Notes: a model not told the origin generated them from the sequence alone. Shown: positions 10,751-22,850, numbered from the stretch's first letter. The stretch is DNA of 24,548 bases from Parachlorella kessleri (GCA_001598975.1 BBXU01003183.1:1-24548), one strand, 5' to 3'. Translations and numbers: made by a program.

Positions 10751-13577
10751 CTATTTCGGCTGCACTGCGATAGCCTCCAGCACGGCGCTGAAGTCCGCAT
10801 CTCCCAAGTTTTGGGCTCTTGCCTGCATAATACATGCATCATTTTCGAGGGCCTTTGCATACCGGCAAGTGTGGCAAACTCATTGCTGCTTCAACACAGC
10901 TGCCAATCCGACCTGAACCTAGTGGGTGAGGAGCGCCAGCAAGGTAAACAGATACCCATCCCGATAGGCTAGTCCAACTGCCGGCGCACCTGTTTATAGA
11001 GCTCATTGGCCGTGGCGGAAGTGGGGAGAGCCTGGCCTAGTTTGTCACCCAGGGCAATGGCCAGCCGCATGTCCTTCTGCTGGTGCTTGAGGGGGAAGGC
11101 AGTGGGGTAATTGCGTGCAGCCATACCTGGTCCCTGCAAATTAGCAACATAGGGCGGCAGGCGGATGCAGCTTGCAGCCAGCACACAATACCTGTCCTTA
11201 CCTACCTAACCAGAGATGGATCCAAGGGGATGACTTCCTGTTCATCACGATATACAGCAGTGAAACAGGTTTGCATGGAACATGGTACGCTACAAACATA
11301 CCAACAGCACGAACTAGTACAAGTTTCAGCAGGGATGGACACAGAATAGCATAGCAGACTGCCGATCGTGCATTCAACAGCATACCAAGAAACAGCTTAG
11401 GTCGTGCAACCAGATTCTGCCCAGGTGGTTGCCCTCCTTTCTCCTGCATCGCTGCCTTGCAACTGGCTCACCTTGAGCGCGAACATGGGCGCTGCAATGG
11501 CCCCAAGCTTGATCACCTCAATGAGGTCCTCCTTCTTCAGACCACTCTGTTCAGCTAGGGACAGCCCTACAACCGCCGGGAACAGCAGCATGCGCAGGTC
11601 GAGAAAGGAAAAGGACTTGGCAGTTTGCAACAACAACTAGCTAGGTGGGCAAGTGCGTTAGGTACAGCACAGACTGGGTCCATCGGCATTGACATAACGA
11701 GTTCCTCCCGAGCGCTTGCTTACCTTCCGCGTAGGCTGCCATCATGGTGCCCATGATCTGCAAGAGTAGCGAACATGAAGTCAACGAAGTAACTCTGGAC
11801 AGAGAACACTGAACTAGAACAAATCACAAACCCGCAACCGTGAGGACCCAGCCATTCCTTTAGAAGCCCATCTTACCATGTTCACCACCAGCTTCATGTT
11901 GGCTCCTGCACCCACTTCTCCTAGGAAGAACTTGGCCTTGCCCGTCACATCGAGCAGAGGGCCAGCAGCCTCAAATAGCTGCTGGTCACCTGCATAGTGA
12001 AGGGAAGGGCAGGAGTGTACCTAGACAGCGCTGTACTGCAGAACGGCAGGGTAAGCAAATGTTTTCCTCAGCAAAGCGATCCACTGCCGCCTGTGTTGCT
12101 TCAGCAAGGAGGTTGCCTTGCAGGCACGTCCTGCCATAATTCGCCTTTCACCCCTCACCTGCCGTCAAGAAGATCAGCTGCCCCTGCTCAGCTGGCCCCT
12201 TTGAGCCAGACACCGGCGCTTCCAAATAGAGGCCTCCCTTTGCCCGGACTGCTGCTGCCACCTGCCACAGGGTGCTCCATATGCCTCAGGTCAGAGGAAA
12301 TGGTCTGGAGGAAGATAAAACAAATATACGCCACGCTTCCGAGCAAAGTCGTGATTGCAACCCCCGAAAAGCCGGCCCTTGCCCCGTACACACCTGTGCT
12401 GCGGTCTCCGCATCTACAGTCGACACATCCACATAGCCCTTGCCAGCAGAGATGCCTTCTGCCACGCCGTTAGGACCTGTACCACATCAGGCAACTGGAA
12501 GTCATGAGCTATAGGGTCTAGCAGAAGCTGGCTGGGTACTGCCTTGGGTCACCCAGTGAGGGCAAGCTGTCCTGGCCATGTCCATATCTCATTTTTGCCA
12601 CTGGCCCCTGTTGCAGTGCAAAGGTTACCCGACTGCGCAAAGCTATTGGAAAGTGTGGGCTACTGGCTATCACTGAGTCATATGTGGGGACCCTCGGTCA
12701 CAGTGTGAGGCGTTGGTGCACTGTAGGTTTCAACCATCAGAACAGGGAAGTTCCATACAGGAAGGAAAACTCACCGAAGGCCAGATTGAGGCAGGCCTCA
12801 GGGTCAGACACCATGGCAAGAGTGATGTCGCAGCTGCGCACCACGTCCGCAGGGCTGCTACCAACCTGCGGGGGTGGGGGTGGGTGGGTGTGTCTTTGGT
12901 GTGTGTGGGGTGGGGGTTGGGTGGGTGGAAGGGGGGGGGGGGGGGTGCAGGGAGTTTGCCTCTTCAGCGGTGCAAGTCAGCTCTGCACAGCTTTGGCTTA
13001 AGGAGCACTGATGCAGGGCTACCACACTGCGGCTGCAGCACCAATTGTCATAAAGGCTTCCACTGCATGGCCACATGCCACCCACCTTGGCCCCAGCATT
13101 GGCAAGGGAGTCACATTTTCCCGGTGTACGATTCCAGACCGTCACATCATAGCCAGCCTTGATGAGGTTCAGGGCCTGCAACAGAATGCAGCGCTCATAC
13201 GCTACTTTATTGCAAGCCAGCTGTTCAGGAGAGAACACCGCGTGCTTCTTTTATTGCCTCTAAACCCTTTTGACCAAGTTCACCAATGTGCCCACCAACT
13301 AGCTATGGGCCGCCCCCATTCTACCCAATATGCTGCTAACTGTGGATGAAATAGGTCAGCAATAACCTTTCCCACATGCTGTAGACCCACTTACCATGGC
13401 GTAACCCATAATACCAATGCCGAGAAAACCTATCTTGCTGTTTGCTGGCTCGGCTACGCCGACTTGTTGCTGGGCCTGACACCTACTGACGCTTCGCCGC
13501 ACGGGATGGCTACCTGTAGACAAATAAGGTGTTGCACACGGCCTGAAGGGTCGCGGGGTAGATGTGATGCGCAGCAC
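10751..13577 (-). CDS. GLYR2: Glyoxylate/succinic semialdehyde reductase, organelle-targeted (10 exons, 335 aa)
   Basis: NADPH-dependent beta-hydroxyacid dehydrogenase that reduces glyoxylate to glycolate and succinic semialdehyde to 4-hydroxybutyrate, detoxifying aldehydes in plastids or mitochondria. Exons: 13577-13395, 13175-13086, 12865-12775, 12476-12394, 12261-12159, 11989-11877, 11757-11724, 11566-11472, 11133-10990, 10822-10751; 1008 nt, all GT-AG. Residues 1-40 are Arg/Ser/Thr-rich without acids (transit peptide). The Rossmann motif GIGIMG is at 53-58, and VWNRT after strand beta-2 fits NADPH. The substrate-binding motif [13 protein letters not shown] is at 164-176 and the catalytic Lys is K216 in [10 protein letters not shown]. 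The last exon ([18 protein letters not shown]) supplies the family's conserved C-terminal end and would be missed if the frame were ended at the stop at 10969. It could also be annotated as 3-hydroxyisobutyrate dehydrogenase-like, but the GSKGPAE motif favours GLYR. Only GLYR2-like versus GLYR1-like assignment and the target organelle are uncertain. Confidence 0.93.
12869..12946. repeat. G-rich tract (C-rich in the transcript) ending in G15
   Basis: A low-complexity tract of GGGT/GGGGGT/GTGT units lies in the reductase intron 13085-12866, including 15 consecutive G at 12931-12945. In the transcript it is a ~75-nt C-rich pyrimidine run placed directly before the 3' splice site at 12866. The plus strand could form G-quadruplexes. 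Long G runs are also a place for sequencing or assembly length errors. Confidence 0.9.
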
Positions 13578-14039
13578 GTCCTTAAAGAAGGTGCCTGGGC
13601 AGGAGCTTGATGGCTCACAAGAACTAGTCTGTCACAGCCCCTTACTTGTCCGACGCTGTATAAACCCTACGGATGAAATACCAGTGCATAGAGGTATCCG
13701 CACTTGGCTAAACCTGGGCACCGAAAGCGCCAGAGATGACAGCTGCCGGCATTGAAGGTGCATGGGAACGCCAGTACTGGTCATGGCGATTGGATGGTGC
13801 ACAATATGGCCGAGGAGGGTTGCAAAGGGGCCAAGAGTACCTGCGGATTCCGACCTGCAGACAGACCTAGCCAAAGGGAGTGCCAGGCTGTCTCAGAACA
13901 GGCAAAGCACGAGTCTCCATTGTCCCGTCTCCCTGCCTTGGAGAGCCTTCTTGGTGAGATAATGTGCCTTCATGAACCATTTAGGAAGTTTGTGTGCTTA
14001 ACAGATTAACTGATGACTCTGTGCTAGACGCGCCTCGGC
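13578..14039. promoter_or_regulatory. Divergent promoter region between GLYR2 and XPG
   Basis: Only 462 bp separate the two start codons, which face away from each other, so both promoters and 5' UTRs must fit here. A plus-strand TATAAA is at 13659-13664, some 375 bp before the XPG ATG, but I cannot tie it to a start site. The reading frames in this gap have no family resemblance and look like chance. Confidence 0.6.
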
Positions 14040-17000
14040 ATGGGAGTTCAAGGTCTCTGGCCTCTGCTTGAACCTGTAGGCAGGCGTATAAAAATTGAAG
14101 CCCTAGCAAACAAGACTTTGGCTGTCGGTGAGTTGGAGCTCCAAGATATGCCGCAGCAGAGACCCTGCTGGGCTTTCCCACAACCTTGTTTGTAAAGTTA
14201 TGTTTGCAGACGCTTCAGTATGGCTTTTCCAGTTCATCAAGGCTATGCGCGACGAAAGGGGCGAGCTGATCAAGAATGCTCACTTGCTGGGCTTCTTCAG
14301 GCGAATCTGCAGGTAGTCTGAAGGGCATGTGCCTTTTATAACCAGTACCTCAGCAAGCTGATCTCTCATAGGAGTGTGAAAATCTAAAGGAGCCGGGAGT
14401 GCCCCTGCAGGCTGCTCTTCCATAAGATCCGCCCAGTATTTGTGTTTGACGGTGCAACCCCCGCACTTAAGAAGCGCACCACAATCGCCCGTCGCAGGCA
14501 AGTGCTGGAGTCACTGGTGTGGCTTTGCTGCCTGGCACGAGGTACCTTTTGAATCTGCAGCTCTGCACATCATGTTCAACACCAGTGGTACTTGGCAAGG
14601 TTTGCGGCATTGTGGCAGGCAGGTGTGGCACTTCCCTTATCTGCTGTGGCACCCTGTGGCGGTGCGAGCACCTACTTCTGCGGTGCAGGCGGAGGGAGCA
14701 GCAGGATACCAAACTACGCAAGACTGCTGAGAAGTTGCTGCTGAATCAGTTAAAGCAGCACGCTTTGGAGCAGGTGCAGCAAGTGCGTGGGGGTCCTCAG
14801 CACGTCAGGGGCGGCTCAGCTACCGGGGGCCGGGGCACCAAGCGGAAGAGACAGGGCAAGCAGCAGGTGGTGGAGGACCTCGGAACTGAGGTGGCTGCTG
14901 CTGCAAGGCAGACTGAGCCCGGTCAACACTCAACGGAAGCGGCACAGCCCGATGCAAGTCATGCCTCAGCCGGTGCCGTAGCCGCAAATATTTGTGGGGC
15001 AGCACCAACAGCAGCCGGGTCAGCTGATGATGAGATGCCTGGCACAAGCGCTAGCCATGCAGCCCATGGTGCAGCCAGGCGGTCTGCTCCTGGAGTGGGT
15101 AATGAAGGAGCTCGTATGGGCAGCGCGGCTGTTGTTACGTCAGTCGATGAATTACTGGCAGCGCAGCTCCATGCAGAGGGATTGGACAACCTCCGTGCCT
15201 CAGGTGAAGGTGAGTTAGGCATGGAGATGAAGCCCCTGATGTTGGTGATTGCAATTACGGGTTTGGACGGATTGACTAGGAACAGTGTAAATGTATGCTT
15301 TGGACAGGAGATGAAGACAGTCGCTGAGGCGGGGAGTGTAGCAAGGTGTCCTTCCCAGCTTGATACTACCGCTGCTAGAGTAATATACTTCTAGCAGGAG
15401 CAGGCCACGTCCACGGGGTGCAGGTGCAGCAACTACTGCTGTTGGCGAGGTTGTTGACTTGGGCGGCGCGAGTGAGGGTGTGGAGGGGGGTGAGGAATAC
15501 GAGGAGGAGGAGGAGGGAGAGGAGGAGCTTGCCTTGGAGATGATGGTGCCTGAGGTGGGGATGGGACGTGGTTGGTGGCCCGTACAGTGTTGAGCCAGCC
15601 TCATACCCTAAATGAGCAGAATGCAGTTTGCCAGACAGGGAAATAGTGTAGAGCAGTTTACTCCAGTTTGATATTGGACATATGCCTTGCATTTTCAGAT
15701 GACAAGGACGGTGCTGCTGGATAACATAGCATTGGTGCCATCCGGACCTGGCCGGTGGACCCAGCAACAGACTGGCAGAGGTGTTGCCTGGGTACTGCAG
15801 GATGGCGAGCTGGACCCCGAGGTACTGTCCACCTTGCCACCCTCGCTGCAGGTGGGGCTGCAATACCCTTCATGGATGTCAGTTTGGCCAGCTTGGTCTC
15901 GGCTGCTAATAATGCGTCTTTGAGGCCATCTTCGGACAGTGAAGCATGATTGGGACGCCTTGTATGCTCCCCGCTGTGTTAAGGGCTTGCCCAGCGTGTT
16001 TTTAATGCCCTCTTGCTTGTGCCTAAACCTAGCAGCAGTGCTGTCTCGCCAACGCTTTCCTGAGGACAAGATCTGCCTTCTCTGCTCTGTGTCCTCGCAG
16101 CTGGACATCATCATGCGCGTCCGAGAGCAGCGAGTGACGCTCAACCGCGAAAAGTTTGAGGCCAGGAGCGGGGTGCCCGCCTCGTTCTCGGATTTTCAGT
16201 TGCAGCAATACCTTAAGGCCTCAGCGCTCAGGTGTGTTACACTTCAGTGTCAACAAGTGGTGTCGTTTATGAAGGCCTCTCATTCACAGATATTTTGTGT
16301 CTTGGAAAAAGGTGCAGCATGAGTCACTAGAAGTACGTGCCAATGCTGCTGTGCGCCTTTAGCATGCCAGCAGCTCAGGATGAGCTAGCTGAGTAGCAGG
16401 GCTGTGGTTGAATAGCATATACCTTCAGCAGATTTGGGAGTGCGTCGGGTGGAGTCATGCAGTTGGTCGCCTGTTCCCGCTGCACTGCAGGCGTCAGGTA
16501 GAGCAGGTGCGCAGTGCAGTGAATGCTGCCGTTGCCGGTGGTGAAGCGAGCAGGCGCATTGCGGCGGAGGCAGGGCGGGAGTATGTGCTGCAGAAGGACC
16601 AGCCAGCTGGGTCGCAACTTCGGCAGCCCCAAGGGCCCCAACAGCAGCAGCAGCAGCAGCAAACAGCGGGTCAGCAGCAGGGGCCGGCAGGTAATGTCCC
16701 ATGCGGAAGGGTGGAATGCGTGCTCATTGACCTGTATGGCGTTGTGGGGATCCTGTCAGCGGTGTGGTAGTCTGTTAGTTGGGCAGTCCAGCAGTGCAAA
16801 TCATGTCTATCACTTCCAGAATCAAGAATGGCAAGAACACCTCCTGTTGCAGGGCAAGGAATCTTCCTCGAGTAAGGGGCCCAGACCTGCTGTAGCTCAC
16901 TTTTGGTGCTGTCATTGTGCAGCCGCCCAAGCTGTTAGCATCGCTTTGCAAGCAGAGGACCTGGCGCCCTTGGATATCTCGTTTGAACTGCCCGAAATGA

Positions 17001-20000
17001 CCCAGATAGGTGGCGATGGCGTTGGCAGGGATGTCAGTGACGACCTGGAGTGGGAGGATGTGGGCGGTGAGACAGATGGGGCCGCTGCGGCAGCGCCCAG
17101 CGAGGCCAACGATGCTGCAGGTATGTGGCACAATGGCCGCATGTCGGGGTGAGGGCTCGCTTATCAATCTTGGGAGCATGGCAGAATGCCCTCGGCAAGT
17201 TTGAAGTATTGCAGGCCAGCAACGATGATGATGCAAGCGCGCTGTTGCCGTTTTCTGTGCCTTTGCAGCATCCTCTGCTGCTGTAGGGTTCTTGTTGAAA
17301 AAGGAAGTACACCCTCCATAGGTAGCAGTACAGACTCCTTGCCCTGCTCGTTGTTTGTAGATCTCCGCAAGCGACACTGGCGAGAGCGTGCAGCCCAGCG
17401 CCAGCGCTTCTGGAGCCTGTCCCATGGCTTTCAAAGGGGGAGGGCCTTGGCCGACTGGGGCAAAGAAGACGGTGGGCATGATGTGGTGGGATAGGAGAGT
17501 AGGGAAGTTGCGTCCCTCTCCGGGAGGCCTGTGGTCGTCCCTCTGTTCGTGTTGGGACCGCAAGTGGAGGAGATGTCGCACTGAACTGTCATTTAATCTG
17601 AGCTAGCTGGCAACATTTTCTCAATCCCAAGATATTCCAGCCTGCTTGACTCAGCATGCGTTGTTCGCTCTCGCCTGCAGAGCCTGCTGGCCGTGGGGAG
17701 CACGGGCGAGATGGCACGGCGGAGGTACGCGAGGACGATGAGGAGTTCCAGCGTGCCATCCAGCTTAGTCTTGAGGAGCAGCGGCAGCCGCAACAGTCCC
17801 AAGGTGCGATTCGGGCACTGGTTGGTCAGGCTGGAGATGGAATGCATGGGTGGAGCGTTTGCGGCCTGATATGGTGGGACTGTGACCATCTCATCTTGGT
17901 GTTCTGGTCATTTGCTTGTACATCTTCACGCTGGGACACACTATGCTACAGCTGGGCAACAACAGCAACTTCTCGCTTTTGCAGAGGAACAGCTGAGCCC
18001 TGAGCGCAGCGAGGGTGAGGAAATTTGGGAGGAGGTCTGGCCAGAAGAAGGAGCCCATCTGGCAAGGTTGCCAGCGCAGCATCCCCAGCATCTGCCACAG
18101 CAACACCAGCAGCACGTGCCGAACCCCGGGCCGGGGCAGCAGCATCAGCAGCATCTACCATCGATGGCGCAGGGGGAGCCACAGGGTAGACATTCAGCAC
18201 CACCACAACAAGCACGTCAACGAGAGCAGGTGAGAGGTTTACTCCGTGTGGCATAAGCGGTCATATGTGGGGCACATGCTATTGCAAAAGTGCGTTGCAA
18301 CCGTCACTGGTTGTGTAGCTGCGCTGAACACGTTGCTCCTGCAAGACTTCGCACTTGGGTAAGACAAATGTTGAGGCAGGCAATCACATATACGTTTTAA
18401 CTGACCTGTAGATTGAATGGGGCCAAGGCGGCACGGAGCAACGGCCACTGCCCACTTCCGCACAGCCAGCTCCTCAAGCTGCCCTGGTCCCAGTGCCCAT
18501 GGCGATCACACTATTAGCCCAGGTTACGGGCATGCCCACCGGCGCTGCTATTGCAAAGGTACCAGCTTTGCACCCAGCCGAGCAGCCGATTGCTGTTAAT
18601 GCACAGCTGTTGTCTGAGCCTTCAGCTGCAGTTGCCGGTCTCGTAGCCTCTCGCCAAGTTGTCTCGGAAGGCAAGATAGCGGCGGCTGCTGCAGCCACAT
18701 ATTCAAGCAGCAGAGGAGCTTCAGATTCAGCGGCTGCCCAGCACCTGGGCGCTGGGTCAGACACAGCGCAAGCCGCGCCCTTCACCGCTGCCAAGAGCAA
18801 TGCAACACCCTCTTCTGCTGGCAGCGGGGGCCTGCTTACCACTGGTGTTACAGGAACCACCGGCTTCCATGAAGGCCCTTCTGCCGTGGGTGTTGCAGTG
18901 CCTACCAACTTGGCAGCCAGTGGCGGTGGGCCAGCGACAGAGAGAGCTGGGTTGGCTATGCCACTGCCACCTGGGGATCTTGCCGTTGTATCACAAGAGC
19001 AGCCACTTGTGCAGCCAGCACAGCAGTTGCCGCCTTTGAGGCCACCGGCACAGGAGGGACCTGGACAGGCAGCATCAGAGCAGCCTCCTGCACAACCGGT
19101 TTTACTGGACTTTAGCTTTGTCAACTCGGCAGTTGACATAGGCACTCAGCTCTCCGACTTGCAGGTAGGTTGCAAGCCTTGCTGTAAATCAAGAACCCAT
19201 TGCCTGTAGGGTATGTTTGATGTGATGTTTAATGCTGCTGTATCTCATCCGCTATAGCCATTTGGCATCACCGATCATGCACCTGTGTGCAAGGTTGCTG
19301 GCCTGTATCATAGCAGTCTAGCGCAGCTTCCCTTAGCTAACATGTTCCAAATGGCATGCTTTGGCAGCGTGAGGAGCGGCGCTTGCGAGAGGCACATCGA
19401 GCCCACCGGGGCCAGTCCGATGCTCCAACCTCCGAGATGTATGCGGAGTGCCAAGAGCTCCTGCAGGTTTGGCAACGCTGTGTCTAGTTGGGGCCTTGTG
19501 GGGTATTCCTGCCAGCTGGTTGTTGGTGCGTGGTGTTCGATGGCTCGGGTTGCAGGTTAAGACAGCAAAGAGAATGAGAGTTCAAAGGGCTAGTATGACT
19601 TATCACCTCACTGAAGTACTTCAAAGGCCACGCTGGAAATCTCAGTGGCGGGTGGAATGCTGCGGAGCGTTTCCTGTGGTGGTGTTAGCTGCACACTCCA
19701 CGGTAATGGGTTTTTTCTTCGCTTTGCTTCGCTTGGGGCCATCCCAACCGCATCACCCCTCTCCTCTACATGCAGATGTTTGGCATACCTTACATAATTG
19801 CTCCCATGGAGGCGGAGTCCCAGTGTGCCTGGATGGACGAAATGGGATTGGTGGATGGCGTTGTCACTGATGACAATGACGTGTTCCTGTTTGGCGGGCA
19901 GCGCATCTACAGGTGTAGTAGAAACCGGTAACAGATTGGTGCTGGCTGCTATGATGACCTTGCGCAAAGGAGGGTTAACATCGCATCGGCGTGGTGACTA

Positions 20001-22306
20001 TGAGCGGTTGTGCTTCTTGGCAGTTGTGCTTGTGCCATAGCTCAGGAAACCATATTAGCAGCTTAGGTTCATTTTGCTGGCGGAATTCTGGTCACTAAAG
20101 TTTTATAGTGCCCATGCTACTAAGTTCGGGTTCAGCTAGGGCATGACGCTGCGAGATTGCCAGCGAACACCTCAACATTTCTCCGTTGTAGCTTGCAGGA
20201 ACATTTTTCAGTCCAACAAATACGTGGAGGAATTTCATTTTAAGGACATTGAGCGGGAGCTGGGGCTTACGCGTGAGAAGCTTACACATCTGGCATTGCT
20301 GCTTGGCTCTGATTATACCCCAGGCATAGCAGGTAGGTCCCAAGGATGGTCTTCACCCTCATGCCAATTAGTTTTCTCTTTGTTAAGCAGCAACTTGATG
20401 CAAGACTTTTCTTAATCAATGTTTTCTGCACGGATGGCAAGCTGCCAGCAGCTTGCTCTGCCACAAAGTAGAGCGCTTATGCCCTGCCCCCCCGTCCATG
20501 ACATTGCTAGACGCCTTGCTAGCCTTCTTGGCGGGGTTGGCATTGCCGGCAGCGTAGGACATTGTATGGACCTGGCAGTAATCAGCTGTATCTGTATCGA
20601 CTTTGTGTCCCTGGCTAAGTTGTAACAGCGTGGCTAAGCCGATGTTCCTAAAATTTCCCTTCTGCTGCACAACCCATGCAGGTGTTGGCATTGTTAATGC
20701 TGTGGAGGTGGTCAACTCCTTCCCTACATTTGACGATTTGAAGCTTTTCAAAAAGTGGGTCGATTCGCCAGCCGATGATTTGTTGGAGCTGTTGCAAGGT
20801 ACGAGTGGTATATTGCGTGGTGTTGCTATGATCTCATTGATTCATACAGAGTGGAATGTTGAAGGCATGTCTGCACATGGTGTCAGTCTCATCTGGTTGA
20901 TCGGCTCTTTGTCATCGGGTAAACCTGCACGGTTCACCCTGCATGGCAACTTACCTGCAGGTGGATCAAAACTTGGTGTGGGCGCTCCCGCGGCCTTTTG
21001 CGCTGCTCACAAGAGCGTAAGGAAGAATTGGGATGTGCCTGACAACTTTCCGGACGCTGCAGTCATTGAGGCCTACTTGAACCCTAAATTCGACGCAGCC
21101 CGGGACAAGTGAGTGCCAGTGGGGGATCTTCTTAACTTTTCCATGTGACCATGGTAGCCTCGCATTTTTTCAATACAGTGGCTTCTCGCCAGTCTCGCTT
21201 TCTACCCCTAACCCATGCAGGGGTCCTTGATGCAGACATTTTATGACCGGACACCACTGAACCCGCCACTAGTATTGTGTCCGCCATTTGAGGTCTGAGG
21301 TCTAATCGGTCATTGATATATTGCAGATTTACATTCGGTCGGCCTGATTTGGAGCTCCTCCGCAGCTTTTGCAGCGAATGTTTCGACTGGGCAACAGATA
21401 AAGCAGATGAGCTTTTACTCCCTGTCCTTTCTGCCTACGATGCCCGGCAGGTGGGGAAGTGTGCCCGGTCTTTGTCCGGGATATCACAATGCATGTCTAA
21501 CGAGGCAAGATCTTGTTGGCCAACTTGCATCAATATGAGCCGAGGCCTTCAGGAAGTTGCTATGGTTCTGTATAGACGATGCTGGTGTGCCGGTAGCTGA
21601 AATGTGGTTGAACAGACGGCTCGGTCGTAGGTCATATAGTTCTTGGTTCAAAGGGCGTTGGTGGACTTGACGTGGCGGCTTGTGTAGACATACCATAATT
21701 GCTGCCTCAACAAACAGGAATTGTGGCGTCAAACGGGTGGTATATGTCTCCAGGCCTCACTTGTATTGTATAAGCAATGGGTTTGCTTTGCAGGCACAAC
21801 TAACAATAGACTCTTTCTTATCCCACCGCGAGCGCTTTGCCAAGATCAAGTCCAAGAGGTTGCAAAAGGTGGGTTGCACTGGGTTTATGTTGGCCCTGTA
21901 TCACTCATTTGCATAATCGGCTACTTGCCCTTGATAGCTAGATGTTAGCCTTGTTGGAGGACTTCTTATCACGAGATCGGCCCACCCTTGGGGACGTCGA
22001 CATCATTGTGCCTTAGGTTGTTCTCATTAGTAACACACGTTGCAAAGCGCAATGCGGATTATAGATGCTTGCCACGAACATAGGGCTAGTACCATAATTA
22101 CCTGCCACCCTCACTATTACACTCCTTGCACCCCAGGTGGGAGTCACATACTAGTTGTTTGACTTGTGATGTAGGCCTTGGGCAGCATCAAGCCCGGACT
22201 CGACAAGGACATCCTATTTGAGCAAGCAATCCAGGAAAGGGATGATGAAGCGTCGAAAAAGGCGAAACCGGCTGCCGGGAAGGGAAAGAGGGGCAAGAAG
22301 AAGTAG
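14040..22306 (+). CDS. UVH3: DNA repair endonuclease XPG/UVH3 (RAD2 family; 21 exons, 1269 aa)
   Basis: Structure-specific nuclease that makes the 3' incision in nucleotide excision repair with TFIIH in the nucleus. Exons: 14040-14127, 14210-14312, 14411-14497, 14689-15209, 15424-15554, 15699-15851, 16101-16231, 16491-16690, 16923-17120, 17361-17471, 17681-17803, 17985-18229, 18412-19164, 19368-19466, 19776-19912, 20199-20332, 20682-20798, 20961-21108, 21327-21450, 21794-21868, 22175-22306 (3810 nt). The N-domain starts [16 protein letters not shown], with D30 (DASVW) and D77 (VFDG) at the same numbers as human XPG. The spacer (about 95-945) holds an acidic run, [14 protein letters not shown], a Q8 tract, a UIM (593-608: [16 protein letters not shown]) and Ala/Pro-rich sequence. 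The I-domain carries MEAESQ (E993, E995), TDDND (1012-1016) and GSDYTPG (D1065). QLTIDSFL at 1203-1210 is PIP-like and the tail is Lys-rich (NLS). Least certain joins: the 15209/15424 intron and exon 9. Confidence 0.94.
14498..14688 (+). other. GC-AG intron in the XPG gene
   Basis: Exon 3 ends within the conserved TTIARRR stretch at 14497 with CGCAG, followed by GCAAGT. The acceptor is GTGCAG at 14688. Joining phase 2 to the next exon gives ARRR then [16 protein letters not shown], as expected for the family. The only nearby GT (CAA/GTGCTG) would join in the wrong phase. Confidence 0.85.
16638..16661 (+). repeat. CAG repeat encoding a Q8 tract in XPG
   Basis: CAA, six CAG and CAA codons in exon 8 encode eight Gln at about residues 455-462, just after the conserved [15 protein letters not shown] block. 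A second short QQQ follows. Such tracts often vary in length between strains. Confidence 0.9.
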
Positions 22307-22850
22307 GGCCCGTAAGCCACATGATCATATTTGGTTCAATGGGATGATGACGAATGCTTGTTTTTGTGTGTGGGCTGGCACATCAATGATGAAGAAGGGA
22401 GGCCTCTCAGCGGCTCCAAGGGCCGAGCTCGGTATGGTTCTTATAGGCGGTTGCCTCGGTTGTGTGAACCTCGGAGTTCCTTCCGTTGTTCATCGCAAGG
22501 CTTGTTTGATCGTTTAACCCTTGGGTTTGCCTTGTTTCCCACTTAATTAGAACTATTCATTCCTTTGCCTTTGACCCGTAGGCCTTGCCATTGTATGCGG
22601 AAATAAAAAGGGTAGCATTACATACCTCAAGCCTGGAGAAAGCAGGCTGTTGCAATTGCCCCCTAGCAGGGGCATACAGTGTTGGTGTCAATAACCACTG
22701 GTGCGTCAAAACCTGACGCGAATCTACATATCCAATGAGGCAAAACACAGGTCTGGTCAAAGCACATGAAAATTGTATAAAGTTATTTTGCGTGTGCCAC
22801 AAGGCGCAGTGGCCTGGCATGTTGTCCCGCCATCGGGGGGAGGCCAAAGC
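22307..22850 (+). other. 3' region of the XPG gene
   Basis: Sequence downstream of the XPG stop (TAG 22304-22306). It probably contains the 3' UTR, but I find no TGTAA here; an AATAAA-containing stretch is at about 22602-22607 and TGTATAAA near 22776. A 96-codon minus frame (22847-22557) has no splice signals or family resemblance that I can use, so I do not call it a gene. Confidence 0.35.

Noticed and set aside
10969..11184. Ending the reductase at the stop at 10969
   Set aside because: This would give a non-family C-terminus (VRRQLD); splicing at 10990 to 10822 yields the conserved [11 protein letters not shown] ending.
13564..14009. Several frames within the GLYR2-XPG gap
   Set aside because: They overlap each other on both strands and resemble no family; the gap is better read as promoter and 5' UTRs.
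16820..16871. Possible extra XPG exon ending at a GTAAGG donor
   Set aside because: Including it puts the following exon out of phase, while joining 16690 directly to 16923 keeps the frame.
18474..19145. Minus-strand 223-codon frame opposite the large XPG exon
   Set aside because: Ala/Gly/Cys-rich mirror of the Ala/Pro-rich sense exon; the sense strand is fixed by in-phase splicing to conserved XPG exons.
22557..22847. 96-codon minus frame downstream of XPG
   Set aside because: No splice sites, motif or composition support; may only be chance openness in the 3' region.
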